From contig NZ_CALBSN010000077.1 of the NCBI RefSeq assembly GCF_937967675.1, forward strand, positions 1 to 31,663: a stretch of 31,663 nt of DNA, read 5' to 3'. Positions 23,348 through 31,294 of this stretch are shown here, piece by piece; the first letter of the stretch is position 1, and each line of letters starts with the position of its first letter. Position numbers and translations under genes: made by a program. The notes under the pieces were generated by a model. It was not told the DNA's origin and did no database searches. It saw only the letters and a program-made list of their open reading frames with translations. The DNA is from an uncultured Flavobacterium sp. Lineage in GTDB: Bacteria > Bacteroidota > Bacteroidia > Flavobacteriales > Flavobacteriaceae.

Positions 23348-25281
23348 ACAAAAAGTTTATTGGCTTAAGTGTATTTACACTAGCTACTGCTTTTGCGTAT
23401 GCTCAAGATTCAGATACGCTAAAAGTGAACAACTTAAAAGAAGTTGTTATTTCGGACACTAAATTTGCGCAAAGCAAAGAAAAATCAGGTAAAATTATTG
23501 AAGTGATTACTGCACAAGACCTAGAAGCTAAAAAAGGTCAAAATTTAGCTAACGTATTGAGTCAGGTGGCTGGAGTGGAAATCAATGGAAATCAATCTTT
23601 TAACGGAAAAAATTTAGGCTATTACATTCGTGGTGGTCGTAATCGTCAAGTGGCTATTTATATTGATGGTGTTCCGGTTTCTGATGCATCGGGAATTAAT
23701 ATTGAATACGATTTGCGTTTAATTCCAGTAGAACAAATCGAGAAAATTGAAGTAATGAAAGGCGCTTCGAGCACGTTATACGGAACTGGAGCGGCAACCG
23801 GAGTTATCAATATTACTCTGAAAAAATCAGCTAAAAAAGAGATTTCAGGTAATGCGTACATCAATATGGGAACGCAAAATACTTCAAATACTTCAAAAAC
23901 GAGTGCACAAGATTTCAATCAGGGATTATCGCTAAACGGAACTATCAATAAAGTTTCGTACATGACCACTTTAAATAGCACCGAAAGCAAAGGAATGTCG
24001 GAAGCTGCTGGAGAAAATTTTGAAGAAGATACGTTTTCAAGAGTGAATGTGTTACAGAAAATTGGTTTCAAAGCGAATGATAAATTAACTTTTGAGTTTT
24101 TCGGAAATTATGACCGAATCAAAAATACATTTGATAATTCGTTTGATGGTTTTATTGCCAATTCTGACGATTTGAACAACAATAGTTTTTCGGAACAATT
24201 TAGAATCGGATTCTTGCCAAAATATAAATACAATAAAGGTGAATTTGCTATCAATGCAGGTGCTTCAACTATTGATAGAGTTTTAAATATTTCAAATTCG
24301 TGGTCGGGAACGATTGATAATTACAATTACTCAGGAAGAAGTGCTTCGATTGATGCTTTCAATAAATACAATTTTAGCAAACAAGTATATTTGGTTTTAG
24401 GTGCGCAATATCAGTATTTCGATATGACGCAAAAAGACGCCTACACTGATGTGGCAAGAGAAGGAGCGAAGTTCAATTTGTTAGATCCGTATGCTACTTT
24501 GGTTTTTAATTCTGATTTTGGTTTGAATGTCAATGCAGGAGCTCGTTTCAACACCCATAGCGAATACGGAAATCAAATAGTATATAACTTCAATCCAAGT
24601 TATTCATTTGAAAATTTACCATTGAAAGTTTTAGCTTCTTACAGTACGGCTTTCATCACGCCAAGTTTATACCAATTATACGGTCCTTACGGAAATTTAA
24701 ACTTAACACCAGATGAAAATGCTACGGCTGAATTTGGTTTCGAATCGCAATTGTTAGATAAAAAATTAACGATAAATGCAGTTGGTTTTTATAGAGAAGA
24801 AGAAAACACGTTTGGATTTTTTACTAATCCAATAACGTTTGCTTCAAATTATATCAACATCGACGGAACTTACAATGCAAAAGGAGTAGAAACAAGCTTT
24901 CGTTATGCCTTATCAGAACGTTTCAATATTGGTGGAAATTATACTTTCACGGAAGTAGAAAAACAATTAAACCGATTAATTCCAAAGCACAAAGCAAATA
25001 TCGATTTGAATTACAAATTTAAAAGAGGAGCATTCGGAATCAATTATCAATATGTAGATAAAAGAAAAGATTCTTTCTATCATAGTACTTACTTCGCAAT
25101 ATATGAAGGATATTTACCAGCGTTCCAATTGGTTAATTCTAATATTTCGTATGAATTATTACCAAATCGTTTGCATATTTTTGGAACAGTAACGAATATT
25201 TTGAATGACGATTTCCAGGAAGTTATTGGATACAATACAAGAGGAAGAAACTATAAATTAGGTTTGAATTTTCTATTTTAA
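23344..25281 (+). CDS. btuB: TonB-dependent cobalamin receptor, BtuB-like
   Basis: A 645-residue outer-membrane receptor. Signal peptide 1-20 (TAFAYAQ), then a plug domain about 25-160: KEVVISDTKFAQSKEKSGKIIEVITAQDLE, YYIRGGRNRQVAIYIDGVPVSDASG, and KIEVMKGASSTLYGTGAATGVINITLKK. A 22-strand barrel follows, ending in the outer-membrane C-terminal pattern LGLNFLF with terminal Phe. It takes up vitamin B12 with TonB energy. The riboswitch directly upstream supports B12 as substrate and predicts repression when cobalamin is plentiful. The start overlaps the stop of a possible leader ORF. A good terminator follows. Confidence 0.93.
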   Translation: MNKKFIGLSVFTLATAFAYAQDSDTLKVNNLKEVVISDTKFAQSKEKSGKIIEVITAQDLEAKKGQNLANVLSQVAGVEINGNQSFNGKNLGYYIRGGRNRQVAIYIDGVPVSDASGINIEYDLRLIPVEQIEKIEVMKGASSTLYGTGAATGVINITLKKSAKKEISGNAYINMGTQNTSNTSKTSAQDFNQGLSLNGTINKVSYMTTLNSTESKGMSEAAGENFEEDTFSRVNVLQKIGFKANDKLTFEFFGNYDRIKNTFDNSFDGFIANSDDLNNNSFSEQFRIGFLPKYKYNKGEFAINAGASTIDRVLNISNSWSGTIDNYNYSGRSASIDAFNKYNFSKQVYLVLGAQYQYFDMTQKDAYTDVAREGAKFNLLDPYATLVFNSDFGLNVNAGARFNTHSEYGNQIVYNFNPSYSFENLPLKVLASYSTAFITPSLYQLYGPYGNLNLTPDENATAEFGFESQLLDKKLTINAVGFYREEENTFGFFTNPITFASNYINIDGTYNAKGVETSFRYALSERFNIGGNYTFTEVEKQLNRLIPKHKANIDLNYKFKRGAFGINYQYVDKRKDSFYHSTYFAIYEGYLPAFQLVNSNISYELLPNRLHIFGTVTNILNDDFQEVIGYNTRGRNYKLGLNFLF

Positions 25282-25304
25282 TTAAAGTTTAATTAATTGA
25301 TTTT

Positions 25305-25340
25305 AAAAGGTTTTGGTAAATTTTTATCAAAACCTTTTTT
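25305..25340 (+). terminator. btuB terminator
   Basis: Stem AAAAGGTTTTG / CAAAACCTTTT (11 pairs, extendable inward) followed by T-rich sequence, 24 bases after the btuB stop. Confidence 0.9.
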
Positions 25341-25346
25341 CTTTTT

Positions 25347-25371
25347 GTAACAAAATTGAATTACATTCGTC
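25347..25371 (+). promoter_or_regulatory. ECF-type promoter upstream of the sigma factor gene
   Basis: GTAAC (25347-25351), a 16-base spacer, CGTC (25368-25371). This resembles promoters of ECF sigma factors (AAC in the -35 element, CGT in the -10) and no good TTG-N19-TAnnTTTG promoter is present; the nearest -7-like string is TACATTCG. It suggests autoregulation. Confidence 0.4.
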
Positions 25372-25395
25372 TTCATTATAAACCAGCCCATTAAA

Positions 25396-25911
25396 ATGAA
25401 CCAAAACGAGTTTGTACAAATAATTACTCCTTTTAAGGATAAGTTATTTCGTTTAGCGAAGCGAATGCTCGTTAGTACAGAGGAGGCAGAAGATGCTACT
25501 CAAGAAGTATTGGTTAGGTTGTGGAATAAAAAAAGTGCTTTAGAACAATACAATAGTGTAGAAGCTTTAGCGATGACGATGACCAAGAATTATTGTTTGG
25601 ATCAACTCAAAAGTAAAAGAGCTACGAATTTGCAAATTGTGCATAACAATTATCAAGACAAGCAAGTTAGTGTTGAAACACAAATAGAGCATCAAAATAC
25701 GTTGCAATGGGCAGAAAAGTTAATGAACGATTTACCCGAACAACAACGATTGATATTACAATTGAGAGAAATTGAAGAATACGAATTTTCGGAAATTGCT
25801 CAAGTATTAGAAATGAATGAAACGGCGGTTCGAGTAGCTTTATCAAGAGCACGAAAAATCTTAAGAGAACAAATAGAAAAAACACATAATTATGGAACTC
25901 AAGTTAGTTGA
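25396..25911 (+). CDS. ECF RNA polymerase sigma factor
   Basis: A 171-residue sigma-70 family protein with only regions 2 and 4. Region 2 spans about 8-75 (FKDKLFRLAKRMLVSTEEAEDATQEVLVRLWNKK, containing the DATQEV core-binding motif); region 4 spans about 108-160 (LPEQQRLILQLREIEEYEFSEIAQVLEMNETAVRVALSRARKILRE), a helix-turn-helix that reads the -35 element. It overlaps the next gene by 20 bases, which is typical of a sigma/anti-sigma pair. Target genes are likely at least this operon; the inducing signal is unknown. Confidence 0.93.
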   Translation: MNQNEFVQIITPFKDKLFRLAKRMLVSTEEAEDATQEVLVRLWNKKSALEQYNSVEALAMTMTKNYCLDQLKSKRATNLQIVHNNYQDKQVSVETQIEHQNTLQWAEKLMNDLPEQQRLILQLREIEEYEFSEIAQVLEMNETAVRVALSRARKILREQIEKTHNYGTQVS

Positions 25912-26335
25912 ACAATTATTGGAAAAATACTTTCAAGGAGCAACTACAATAGCAGAAGAAAAACTATTAAAGGCCTATTTTTCTTCCAATGATGTGGCGC
26001 CACATTTGGCAAAATATCAATCGCTATTTGGTTACTTTGAAACACAAAAAGGAACGCAATTCGAGCAAAAACTTCCATTACAACCTAGAAAACAAAATAC
26101 TGTAAAATGGATAGGTATCGCAGCAAGTTTTGTTGTACTTTTTGGATTGGCCACCTTCTATTTTTATCCATCCGAACCTAAACATGAAGATTTAGGAACG
26201 TATGATAATCCAGAAGAAGCTTTTATTGCTACACAAAAAGCTTTGTTAATGGTTTCAGAACAAGTAAACATTGGCATGGAAAGTGTAGCTTATTTACATG
26301 AATACGAAAAAACAAAAAAAACAATTTTTAAATAA
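25892..26335 (+). CDS. probable membrane anti-sigma factor
   Basis: A 147-residue protein whose start overlaps the sigma gene by 20 bases. The N-terminal 65 residues are helical and charged (LLEKYFQGATTIAEEKLLKAYFSSNDVAPHLAKYQSLF), matching the cytoplasmic sigma-binding part of short Bacteroidota anti-sigma proteins; one transmembrane helix follows (about 72-91, WIGIAASFVVLFGLATFYFY) and then a short exported tail rich in Glu and Lys. There is no zinc-binding HxxxCxxC. Overlap with the sigma gene is the main support for the role. Expected to hold the sigma factor at the membrane until a signal arrives. Confidence 0.75.
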   Translation: MELKLVEQLLEKYFQGATTIAEEKLLKAYFSSNDVAPHLAKYQSLFGYFETQKGTQFEQKLPLQPRKQNTVKWIGIAASFVVLFGLATFYFYPSEPKHEDLGTYDNPEEAFIATQKALLMVSEQVNIGMESVAYLHEYEKTKKTIFK

Positions 26336-26343
26336 TAAGAAAA

Positions 26344-26871
26344 ATGAAAAATTTAGTAGTAGTTATAGCGTTTTTAATGGCAGCAACAGTATCTTTTGCA
26401 CAAGGAGCTTTTGATAAATTTGAAGATAAAGAAGGAGTAGCATCGGTTATTGTAAATAAGAAGATGTTTGAAATGATGAGTAAGGTAAAAGTAGATGCAA
26501 AAGATAAAGAAATGCAACAATACATGAATTTACTTAGAAAATTAGATAATTTGAAAGTATTCACCACAAGTAACGCAAAAATTAGTGCCGATATGAAAGC
26601 GACTGTAAATAGTTACTTAAAATCGAATCCATTAGAAGAATTAATGCGTGTGAATGGCGATGGTAAAAATGTAAAAATTTATGTGAAATCTGGAGCAACA
26701 TCAGACATTGTAAAAGAACTTTTAATGTTCGTTGAAGGTTCTAATATTAAAGATGCAGGAACAGTGGTTTTATCATTAACTGGAAACTTTAGCTTAGATG
26801 AAATTTCTATGTTAACCGAAAAAATGAATTTGCCTGGTGGTGATGATTTGAAAAAAGCTTCAAAAAAGTAA
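26344..26871 (+). CDS. exported DUF4252 protein
   Basis: A 175-residue protein with a clear signal peptide (1-19, TVSFAQ). The mature part fits DUF4252: DKFEDKEGVASVIVNKKMFEMMSKV at the start, LDNLKVFTTSNAKISADMKATVNSYLK in the middle and IVKELLMFVEGSNIKDAGTVVLSLTGNFSLDEIS near the end. The family is periplasmic and of unknown function. It starts 8 bases after the anti-sigma gene and is followed 3 bases later by a second DUF4252 gene; the whole set is one operon under the ECF sigma factor, so it may be part of the response or of the signal sensing. Confidence 0.85.
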   Translation: MKNLVVVIAFLMAATVSFAQGAFDKFEDKEGVASVIVNKKMFEMMSKVKVDAKDKEMQQYMNLLRKLDNLKVFTTSNAKISADMKATVNSYLKSNPLEELMRVNGDGKNVKIYVKSGATSDIVKELLMFVEGSNIKDAGTVVLSLTGNFSLDEISMLTEKMNLPGGDDLKKASKK

Positions 26872-26874
26872 ATC

Positions 26875-27408
26875 ATGAAAAAGTTTCTATTATTTGTTTC
26901 AAGTGTGATTTTACTTTGGAGTTGTGAAGACAAACCCACACTTCAAAAGTATTTTGTGAAAAATACAGAATCTCCTAAGTTTATTGCATTAGACTTAGCT
27001 TCCAATATCATTAAAACGGATAAAGTTGAATTATCTGAAACAGAAAAAGCAGCATTAGAGTCGTTTGAAAAAATGAATATTTTAGCTTTCAGAGCTGATT
27101 CAACTGATATTGCCGGATATGACAAAGAAATCAAAGAAGTGAAAGCTATTTTGAAAGACGAAAGCTATCAACAATTAATGAAAGCTGGTTCTGGAAACGA
27201 TGGTGCCGCTATCTATTTCGTTGGAAGTGATGACGAACACATTGAAGAGTTTGTAGTTTTAGCAGGAAAGAAAGAAAATGGTTTTGCAGTTGTTCGAGTT
27301 TTAGGAAACGATATGAATCCAACACACATAATAAATATGTTAAGTTTACTCCAAAAATCACAAGTAGATATGGAGCAATTGAAACCTTTACAACAACTTA
27401 TGAAATAA
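26875..27408 (+). CDS. DUF4252 lipoprotein
   Basis: A 177-residue lipoprotein: hydrophobic stretch then lipobox LLWSC (Cys16), followed by EDKP. The body shares the DUF4252 pattern with the gene before it (KYFVKNTESPKFIALDLASNIIK; EKMNILAFRADSTD; FVVLAGKKENGFAVVRVLGNDMNPTHIINMLSLLQKS). One copy is soluble and exported, this one is membrane-anchored, so the two may form a pair. Function unknown. Last gene of the sigma operon, ending at a strong terminator. Confidence 0.82.
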   Translation: MKKFLLFVSSVILLWSCEDKPTLQKYFVKNTESPKFIALDLASNIIKTDKVELSETEKAALESFEKMNILAFRADSTDIAGYDKEIKEVKAILKDESYQQLMKAGSGNDGAAIYFVGSDDEHIEEFVVLAGKKENGFAVVRVLGNDMNPTHIINMLSLLQKSQVDMEQLKPLQQLMK

Positions 27409-27436
27409 AAAAATCCCGCAACTGCGGGATTTTTTA
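27407..27436. terminator. bidirectional terminator of the sigma operon and crtZ
   Basis: ATCCCGC / GCGGGAT with loop AACT, flanked by runs of A and T. It overlaps the last codons of the convergent crtZ gene. Confidence 0.93.
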
Positions 27437-27877
27437 GTTTTTGAAGTATTTTAAAGGAACAATCAACATTCCGAAACATTCTCCGTCTTCTTTTCCTATG
27501 TGTTTGTGATGCATTTTGTGAGCTCTTCTAACGGCTCTTGCATAGCGATTATTAGCGTTTCTAAACAACTTAAATCGTTGGTGAATAAAAATGTCATGAA
27601 CTAAGAAATAAGCTAATCCGTAAGCGAAAATTCCTAACCCAATGGCCAATCCTATTTCTAAGATATTGTGCTGCCATAATAAAAAACAACCAATACTCAC
27701 CACAGCATAAAAAATAAAGAAAGCATCATTACGTTCAAACCATGAATCGTGATCTTTCTTGTGATGATCGGCATGTAAACTCCATAAAAATCCGTGCATA
27801 ATATATTTATGACTAAACCAAGCCATAAATTCCATAAAGCAAAAAGTGGTAAAAAAAACCATAACGTGTAACCACAT
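27434..27877 (-). CDS. crtZ: beta-carotene hydroxylase
   Basis: A 147-residue membrane di-iron enzyme that hydroxylates the 3 and 3' positions of beta-carotene rings to give zeaxanthin. Histidine boxes in order: HKYIMH (about 23-28), HADHH (35-39), HDIFIH (94-99) and HKMHHKH (120-126), with hydrophobic helices between; this is the CrtZ branch of the fatty-acid hydroxylase superfamily. It lies 87 bases after crtB on the same strand; the gap contains a 14-bp tandem repeat but no terminator, so it is likely in the crt operon. No lycopene cyclase is in the window. Confidence 0.93.
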   Translation of the reverse strand: MWLHVMVFFTTFCFMEFMAWFSHKYIMHGFLWSLHADHHKKDHDSWFERNDAFFIFYAVVSIGCFLLWQHNILEIGLAIGLGIFAYGLAYFLVHDIFIHQRFKLFRNANNRYARAVRRAHKMHHKHIGKEDGECFGMLIVPLKYFKN

Positions 27878-27931
27878 AATATTTTAAATTTTAATAATTA
27901 ATTTTCAAAGTCAAGAACAAGTTCAAAGTAA

Positions 27932-27959
27932 ATCTAACATCCATCATCTAACATCCATC
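27932..27959 (-). repeat. 14-bp perfect tandem repeat between crtB and crtZ
   Basis: ATCTAACATCCATC occurs twice in direct contact (27932-27945, 27946-27959). On the transcript strand it reads GATGGATGTTAGAT twice. Confidence 0.85.
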
Positions 27960-27964
27960 GCCCA

Positions 27965-28804
27965 TCAAATAATATTCAATCTGTATTTAACGTAACATCT
28001 CGCCAATAATTCTACTTTTTGATAATCAGAAACTCGTATACGCGTATTTTTGATTTCTAAAGAAGGTGTTTTTTGAAGTTTTTTCAATAATTTTTTATAA
28101 TATCTGTACGCCGTATAAACGCCAAATTTAGCTTCTAAAGGTAAGTTTTTGATTCCTTCATAAGCCGCTTCAAAATCACTTTCAATATCAGCAATGATTT
28201 CTTGTTTCGATTTTTCATCTAATTGATTCAAATCGGTATTTGGGAAATAAGTTCTACTTAATTCTTCAAAATCAGCTTTTAAATCGCGTAAGAAATTCAC
28301 TTTTTGAAAAGCCGAACCTAAACGCATAGCCGAATCTTTTAATTCATTGTACTTTTCATCATTTCCGTTTACGAAAACTTTCAAGCACATTAATCCCACA
28401 ACATCAGCTGAACCATAAATATATTCTTGATATTCTTCTGTTGTTTTGTATTCACTTTTGCTTAAATCAAGTTTCATGCTTTTCATAAAAGCATCAATCA
28501 TTTCCTGTGGAATATTATATTTATTCACAGTATGTTGAAATGAATTTAAAATTGGATTTAAGCTAATTCTTTGAGATAGCGCTAAACTTAATTCATTTTC
28601 AAACTGAGAAAACAAGGCTTCTTTATCGTAATCGTGAAAAGTATCTACAATTTCATCCGCAAAGCGAACAAAACCATAAATGTTATAGATGTCTTGTCGG
28701 ATACTAGGAGCCAACATTTTTACAGCAGATGAAAATGATGTGCTGTACGCTTTCGTAACTTTTACGCTACAATCAAATGAAACGTTATCAAAAATGGACT
28801 TCAT
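27965..28804 (-). CDS. crtB: phytoene synthase
   Basis: A 279-residue squalene/phytoene synthase that condenses two geranylgeranyl diphosphates to phytoene. Two Asp-rich motifs that bind magnesium and diphosphate are visible: DEIVD (about 51-55) and DLKAD (about 173-177) within FQKVNFLRDLKADFEELSRTYFP; the N-terminal KAYSTSFSSAV is also typical. Its ATG is one base after the crtI stop, so the genes are translationally linked. First committed enzyme of the carotenoid pathway. Confidence 0.95.
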   Translation of the reverse strand: MKSIFDNVSFDCSVKVTKAYSTSFSSAVKMLAPSIRQDIYNIYGFVRFADEIVDTFHDYDKEALFSQFENELSLALSQRISLNPILNSFQHTVNKYNIPQEMIDAFMKSMKLDLSKSEYKTTEEYQEYIYGSADVVGLMCLKVFVNGNDEKYNELKDSAMRLGSAFQKVNFLRDLKADFEELSRTYFPNTDLNQLDEKSKQEIIADIESDFEAAYEGIKNLPLEAKFGVYTAYRYYKKLLKKLQKTPSLEIKNTRIRVSDYQKVELLARCYVKYRLNII

Positions 28805-28805
28805 A

Positions 28806-30266
28806 CTATTGATACTTTTTTATTAAATCGGCAACTAATTTTCCTGAAATTAAGGACGGAGGTACTCCTGGTCCTGGTACGGTTAATTGTCCAGTAAAAT
28901 ACAAATTTTGCACTTTTTTACTTTTCAATTTAGGTCTTAAAAAAGCGGTTTGCAGTAAGGTATTTGCCATACCGTATGCATTCCCTTTGTACGAATTATA
29001 CTCTTTAACAAAATCTTTTACACAAAATGATTCTTTAAAGATAATATTATTTTTTACACTTTGATTAGTTAGCTGTTCTAATCGAGTTATTATTTTTTCA
29101 AAGTACAATTCTCTTAGCTCATTTGTGTCCTCTAGTCCTGGTGCTAAAGGAATTAAAAAAATGCCTGCTTCATTTCCTTTTGGAGCTGAATTTTCATCTG
29201 TTTTTGATGGAAAACTTGCGTAAAATAAAGGTTCTTCTGGCCATTTTGGATTATCGTAAATAGCTTCAGCATGTATATCAAAATCAACATCAAAAAATAA
29301 TGAATGATGTTCTACGTTTTCAATTTTTTTATCAAACCCAACATAAAATAGGAGAGAAGAAGGTGCAAATGTTTTGTTTTCCCAATAAACTTCTGAGTAT
29401 TGGCGATATTTTTTATCTAATAAAGTTTCTGAATGATGATAATCAGCACCACTAAGAATCACATCGGCAATTACAATTTTATTATTTACAAGTAATCCTG
29501 TAGCTTTTCCTGCGCTTACTTCAATTTTTTGCACATTCGCATTGGTTTCGATTTTGACTCCTAATTCTTTAGCCAGTGTTTCCATAGCTAAAATAACCGA
29601 GTACATTCCATTCTTTGGATGCCAAGTTCCCAAACCAAAGTCGGCAAAGTTCATAAAGTTGTAAAAAGAAGGTGTATCGCTTGGTTTTGCTCCTAAAAAT
29701 AACACGGGAAACTCTAAAATTTGAACCAATTTCATATTCTTGAATCGTTTTCGAACATCTTTTTTAATGTTACTAAAAAATTGATTCACTTTTTTAGCTG
29801 TTTCTAAAGTAATCAATTCCAAAGGAGATTCTCCTGGACGATATACCAAATCTTTAATAGCAATATCATAATTGCTTTTAGCTTCCGCCATAAATTGCTC
29901 TAATTGTTTTCCGCTACCTTTCTCAATAGATTCAAAAGTTTTTACAATTTCTGGAAGATTATCGGCAATAGTGACAAAATCTAAGTGACCAAAATACACT
30001 TGATAGGCAGGAGATAATTTTATTAACTCATAATAATCAGAAGGTTTTTTGCTAAAGTCAGCAAAGAAGCGCTCGAATACATCGGGCATCCAATACCATG
30101 TTGGACCTATATCGAAAGTAAAGCCTTCTTTTTTTAGTTGACGTGCTCTTCCACCTATTGTACTGTTTTTTTCGTAAACAATTACTTCATTGCCTTGTTT
30201 TGCTAAATAGCAAGCAGCAGCTAACGAAGAAAATCCTGATCCGATTATGGCAATTTTTTTACTCAC
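28806..30266 (-). CDS. crtI: phytoene desaturase
   Basis: A 486-residue FAD enzyme that desaturates phytoene to lycopene. The dinucleotide fold is at the N-terminus (KIAIIGSGFSSLAAACYLAKQGNEVIVYEKNSTIGGRARQ), followed by FTFDIGPTWYWMPDVFERFF, and the C-terminal FAD motif ends with YFTGQLTVPGPGVPPSLISGKLVADLI. The start codon is GTG (30264-30266); this start puts the Rossmann strand at the usual position and no ATG lies nearby. A promoter and an 11-bp inverted repeat, probable CarH operator, occupy the 58 bases between this gene and the upstream regulator. First gene of the crtI-crtB-crtZ operon. Confidence 0.95.
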   Translation of the reverse strand: MSKKIAIIGSGFSSLAAACYLAKQGNEVIVYEKNSTIGGRARQLKKEGFTFDIGPTWYWMPDVFERFFADFSKKPSDYYELIKLSPAYQVYFGHLDFVTIADNLPEIVKTFESIEKGSGKQLEQFMAEAKSNYDIAIKDLVYRPGESPLELITLETAKKVNQFFSNIKKDVRKRFKNMKLVQILEFPVLFLGAKPSDTPSFYNFMNFADFGLGTWHPKNGMYSVILAMETLAKELGVKIETNANVQKIEVSAGKATGLLVNNKIVIADVILSGADYHHSETLLDKKYRQYSEVYWENKTFAPSSLLFYVGFDKKIENVEHHSLFFDVDFDIHAEAIYDNPKWPEEPLFYASFPSKTDENSAPKGNEAGIFLIPLAPGLEDTNELRELYFEKIITRLEQLTNQSVKNNIIFKESFCVKDFVKEYNSYKGNAYGMANTLLQTAFLRPKLKSKKVQNLYFTGQLTVPGPGVPPSLISGKLVADLIKKYQ

Positions 30267-30278
30267 TTGTTTTTTTTA

Positions 30279-30315
30279 TTTTGTTTAACAAAAATAACAA
30301 AAAAGTTAAACAAAA
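30279..30315. promoter_or_regulatory. operator in the crtI promoter (GTTTAAC-N15-GTTAAAC)
   Basis: TTTTGTTTAAC (30279-30289) and GTTAAACAAAA (30305-30315) form a perfect 11-bp inverted repeat with 15 bases between. The arms bracket the -7 box. The same arrangement recurs twice upstream of the MerR/CarH-like gene. Confidence 0.65.
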
Positions 30316-30318
30316 CAA
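30289..30318 (-). promoter_or_regulatory. crtI promoter
   Basis: Minus strand: TTG (30316-30318), 19-base spacer, TATTTTTG (30289-30296). Predicted start about 30283, inside the left operator arm. Confidence 0.7.
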
Positions 30319-30324
30319 ATTTTT

Positions 30325-31224
30325 TTACAAAGTATTTGAAAGTTCTTCTATGCTATTAAATATGTGAACTTTATTTTTTATCACTTTAGATGAGATGGAT
30401 TGCGTCATTCTGCCTAATAATAGCAATTCATGATTCGTGTTTTCAAGAAGTTTGGCTTGAATGTCAATCATATATTCATCAATTTCTTCTTGATTAGGTT
30501 CTACAGTCAAATAACTTACAAAACATATTTTCTCGTATGAATTAACTAAATCTAACAAACTATCCGTTGGAATACTTTCTCCTAGATAAATGGTTTGGTA
30601 ACCTTTAAGTAAGATTTCGTAATTCAAATACATTAATCCTAGTTCGTGGACTTCGTTTAATGGTAGAAATAGAACAAAAACTTTGTCAGTTCTTGTTGGT
30701 TCTTGTATTTGAACTTTTTCAGTGTTAATTAAAAGTTTTTGTTTGATTAAGTAACTAATAAAATGTTCGTGTGCGGGTGAAATGGTTTCGGTTTGCCAAA
30801 GGAATCCAATTTCTTGCATTAACGGTATGAAAACCGTGTAAAATACTTCGCGAAACGATTTTTCACTTAACAGTTGATTAAAGGTATTGAAAAACAACGA
30901 TTGATCAAAATTCATCATCGCCATTTTGAAAGTACTGATAGCGTGATTTTTTGCACTTTTTTCTGAAATGATGTCGTTAGCAAGTTGGTTGATTTGCTCT
31001 TGTGTTAACGAACCAATCTTTGAAATTTTATATCCGTAATTATGAAGTAAAACTATATTTAATAGTTTTTGTAAATTCTTGATATCATAAGAACGTATGT
31101 TGGTATCCGAGCGCATAGGCTCTAACACATTATAGCGTTTTTCCCAAATACGAATGGTATGCGCTTTTATTCCTGAAAGATTTTCTAAATCTTTGATACT
31201 GAAAACATTCTTAACGTTGTTCAT
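30325..31224 (-). CDS. MerR-family B12-binding regulator, CarH/LitR-like
   Basis: A 299-residue regulator. Residues about 7-75 are a MerR-type helix-turn-helix (FSIKDLENLSGIKAHTIRIWEKRYNVLEPMRSDTNIRSYD). Residues about 95-165 are the helical B12-cap with the W-x9-EH motif (Trp143, Glu153-His154) that surrounds the adenosyl group in CarH. The C-terminal Rossmann-like domain has EVHELG (Glu191, His193, Gly196), the ExHxxG motif that supplies the lower cobalt ligand. In CarH proteins, AdoCbl holds a DNA-bound tetramer in the dark and light breaks it. The residue after Trp143 is Gln, where Thermus CarH has the His used in the light-exposed state. It lies just upstream of crtI and probably represses it and itself. 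Confidence 0.88.
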   Translation of the reverse strand: MNNVKNVFSIKDLENLSGIKAHTIRIWEKRYNVLEPMRSDTNIRSYDIKNLQKLLNIVLLHNYGYKISKIGSLTQEQINQLANDIISEKSAKNHAISTFKMAMMNFDQSLFFNTFNQLLSEKSFREVFYTVFIPLMQEIGFLWQTETISPAHEHFISYLIKQKLLINTEKVQIQEPTRTDKVFVLFLPLNEVHELGLMYLNYEILLKGYQTIYLGESIPTDSLLDLVNSYEKICFVSYLTVEPNQEEIDEYMIDIQAKLLENTNHELLLLGRMTQSISSKVIKNKVHIFNSIEELSNTL

Positions 31225-31240
31225 TTCTCATTTCATTTTT

Positions 31241-31269
31241 GTTTAACAAAAGTAATAAAAATAGTGAAC
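31241..31269. promoter_or_regulatory. operator at the carH-like gene promoter
   Basis: GTTTAAC (31241-31247) and a weaker right arm AGTGAAC (31263-31269), the same spacing as the crtI operator; a 33-base stretch aligns with crtI throughout (GTTTAACAAAA-TAA-AAAA...AACAAAA). Confidence 0.5.
31247..31254 (-). promoter_or_regulatory. -7 box (TACTTTTG) of the carH-like gene
   Basis: TAnnTTTG on the minus strand, 22 bases before the ATG, placed relative to GTTTAAC exactly as in the crtI promoter (the box shares the last base of GTTTAAC). Confidence 0.6.
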
Positions 31270-31294
31270 AAAAAAAGTATTTGGATAAAAAAAT

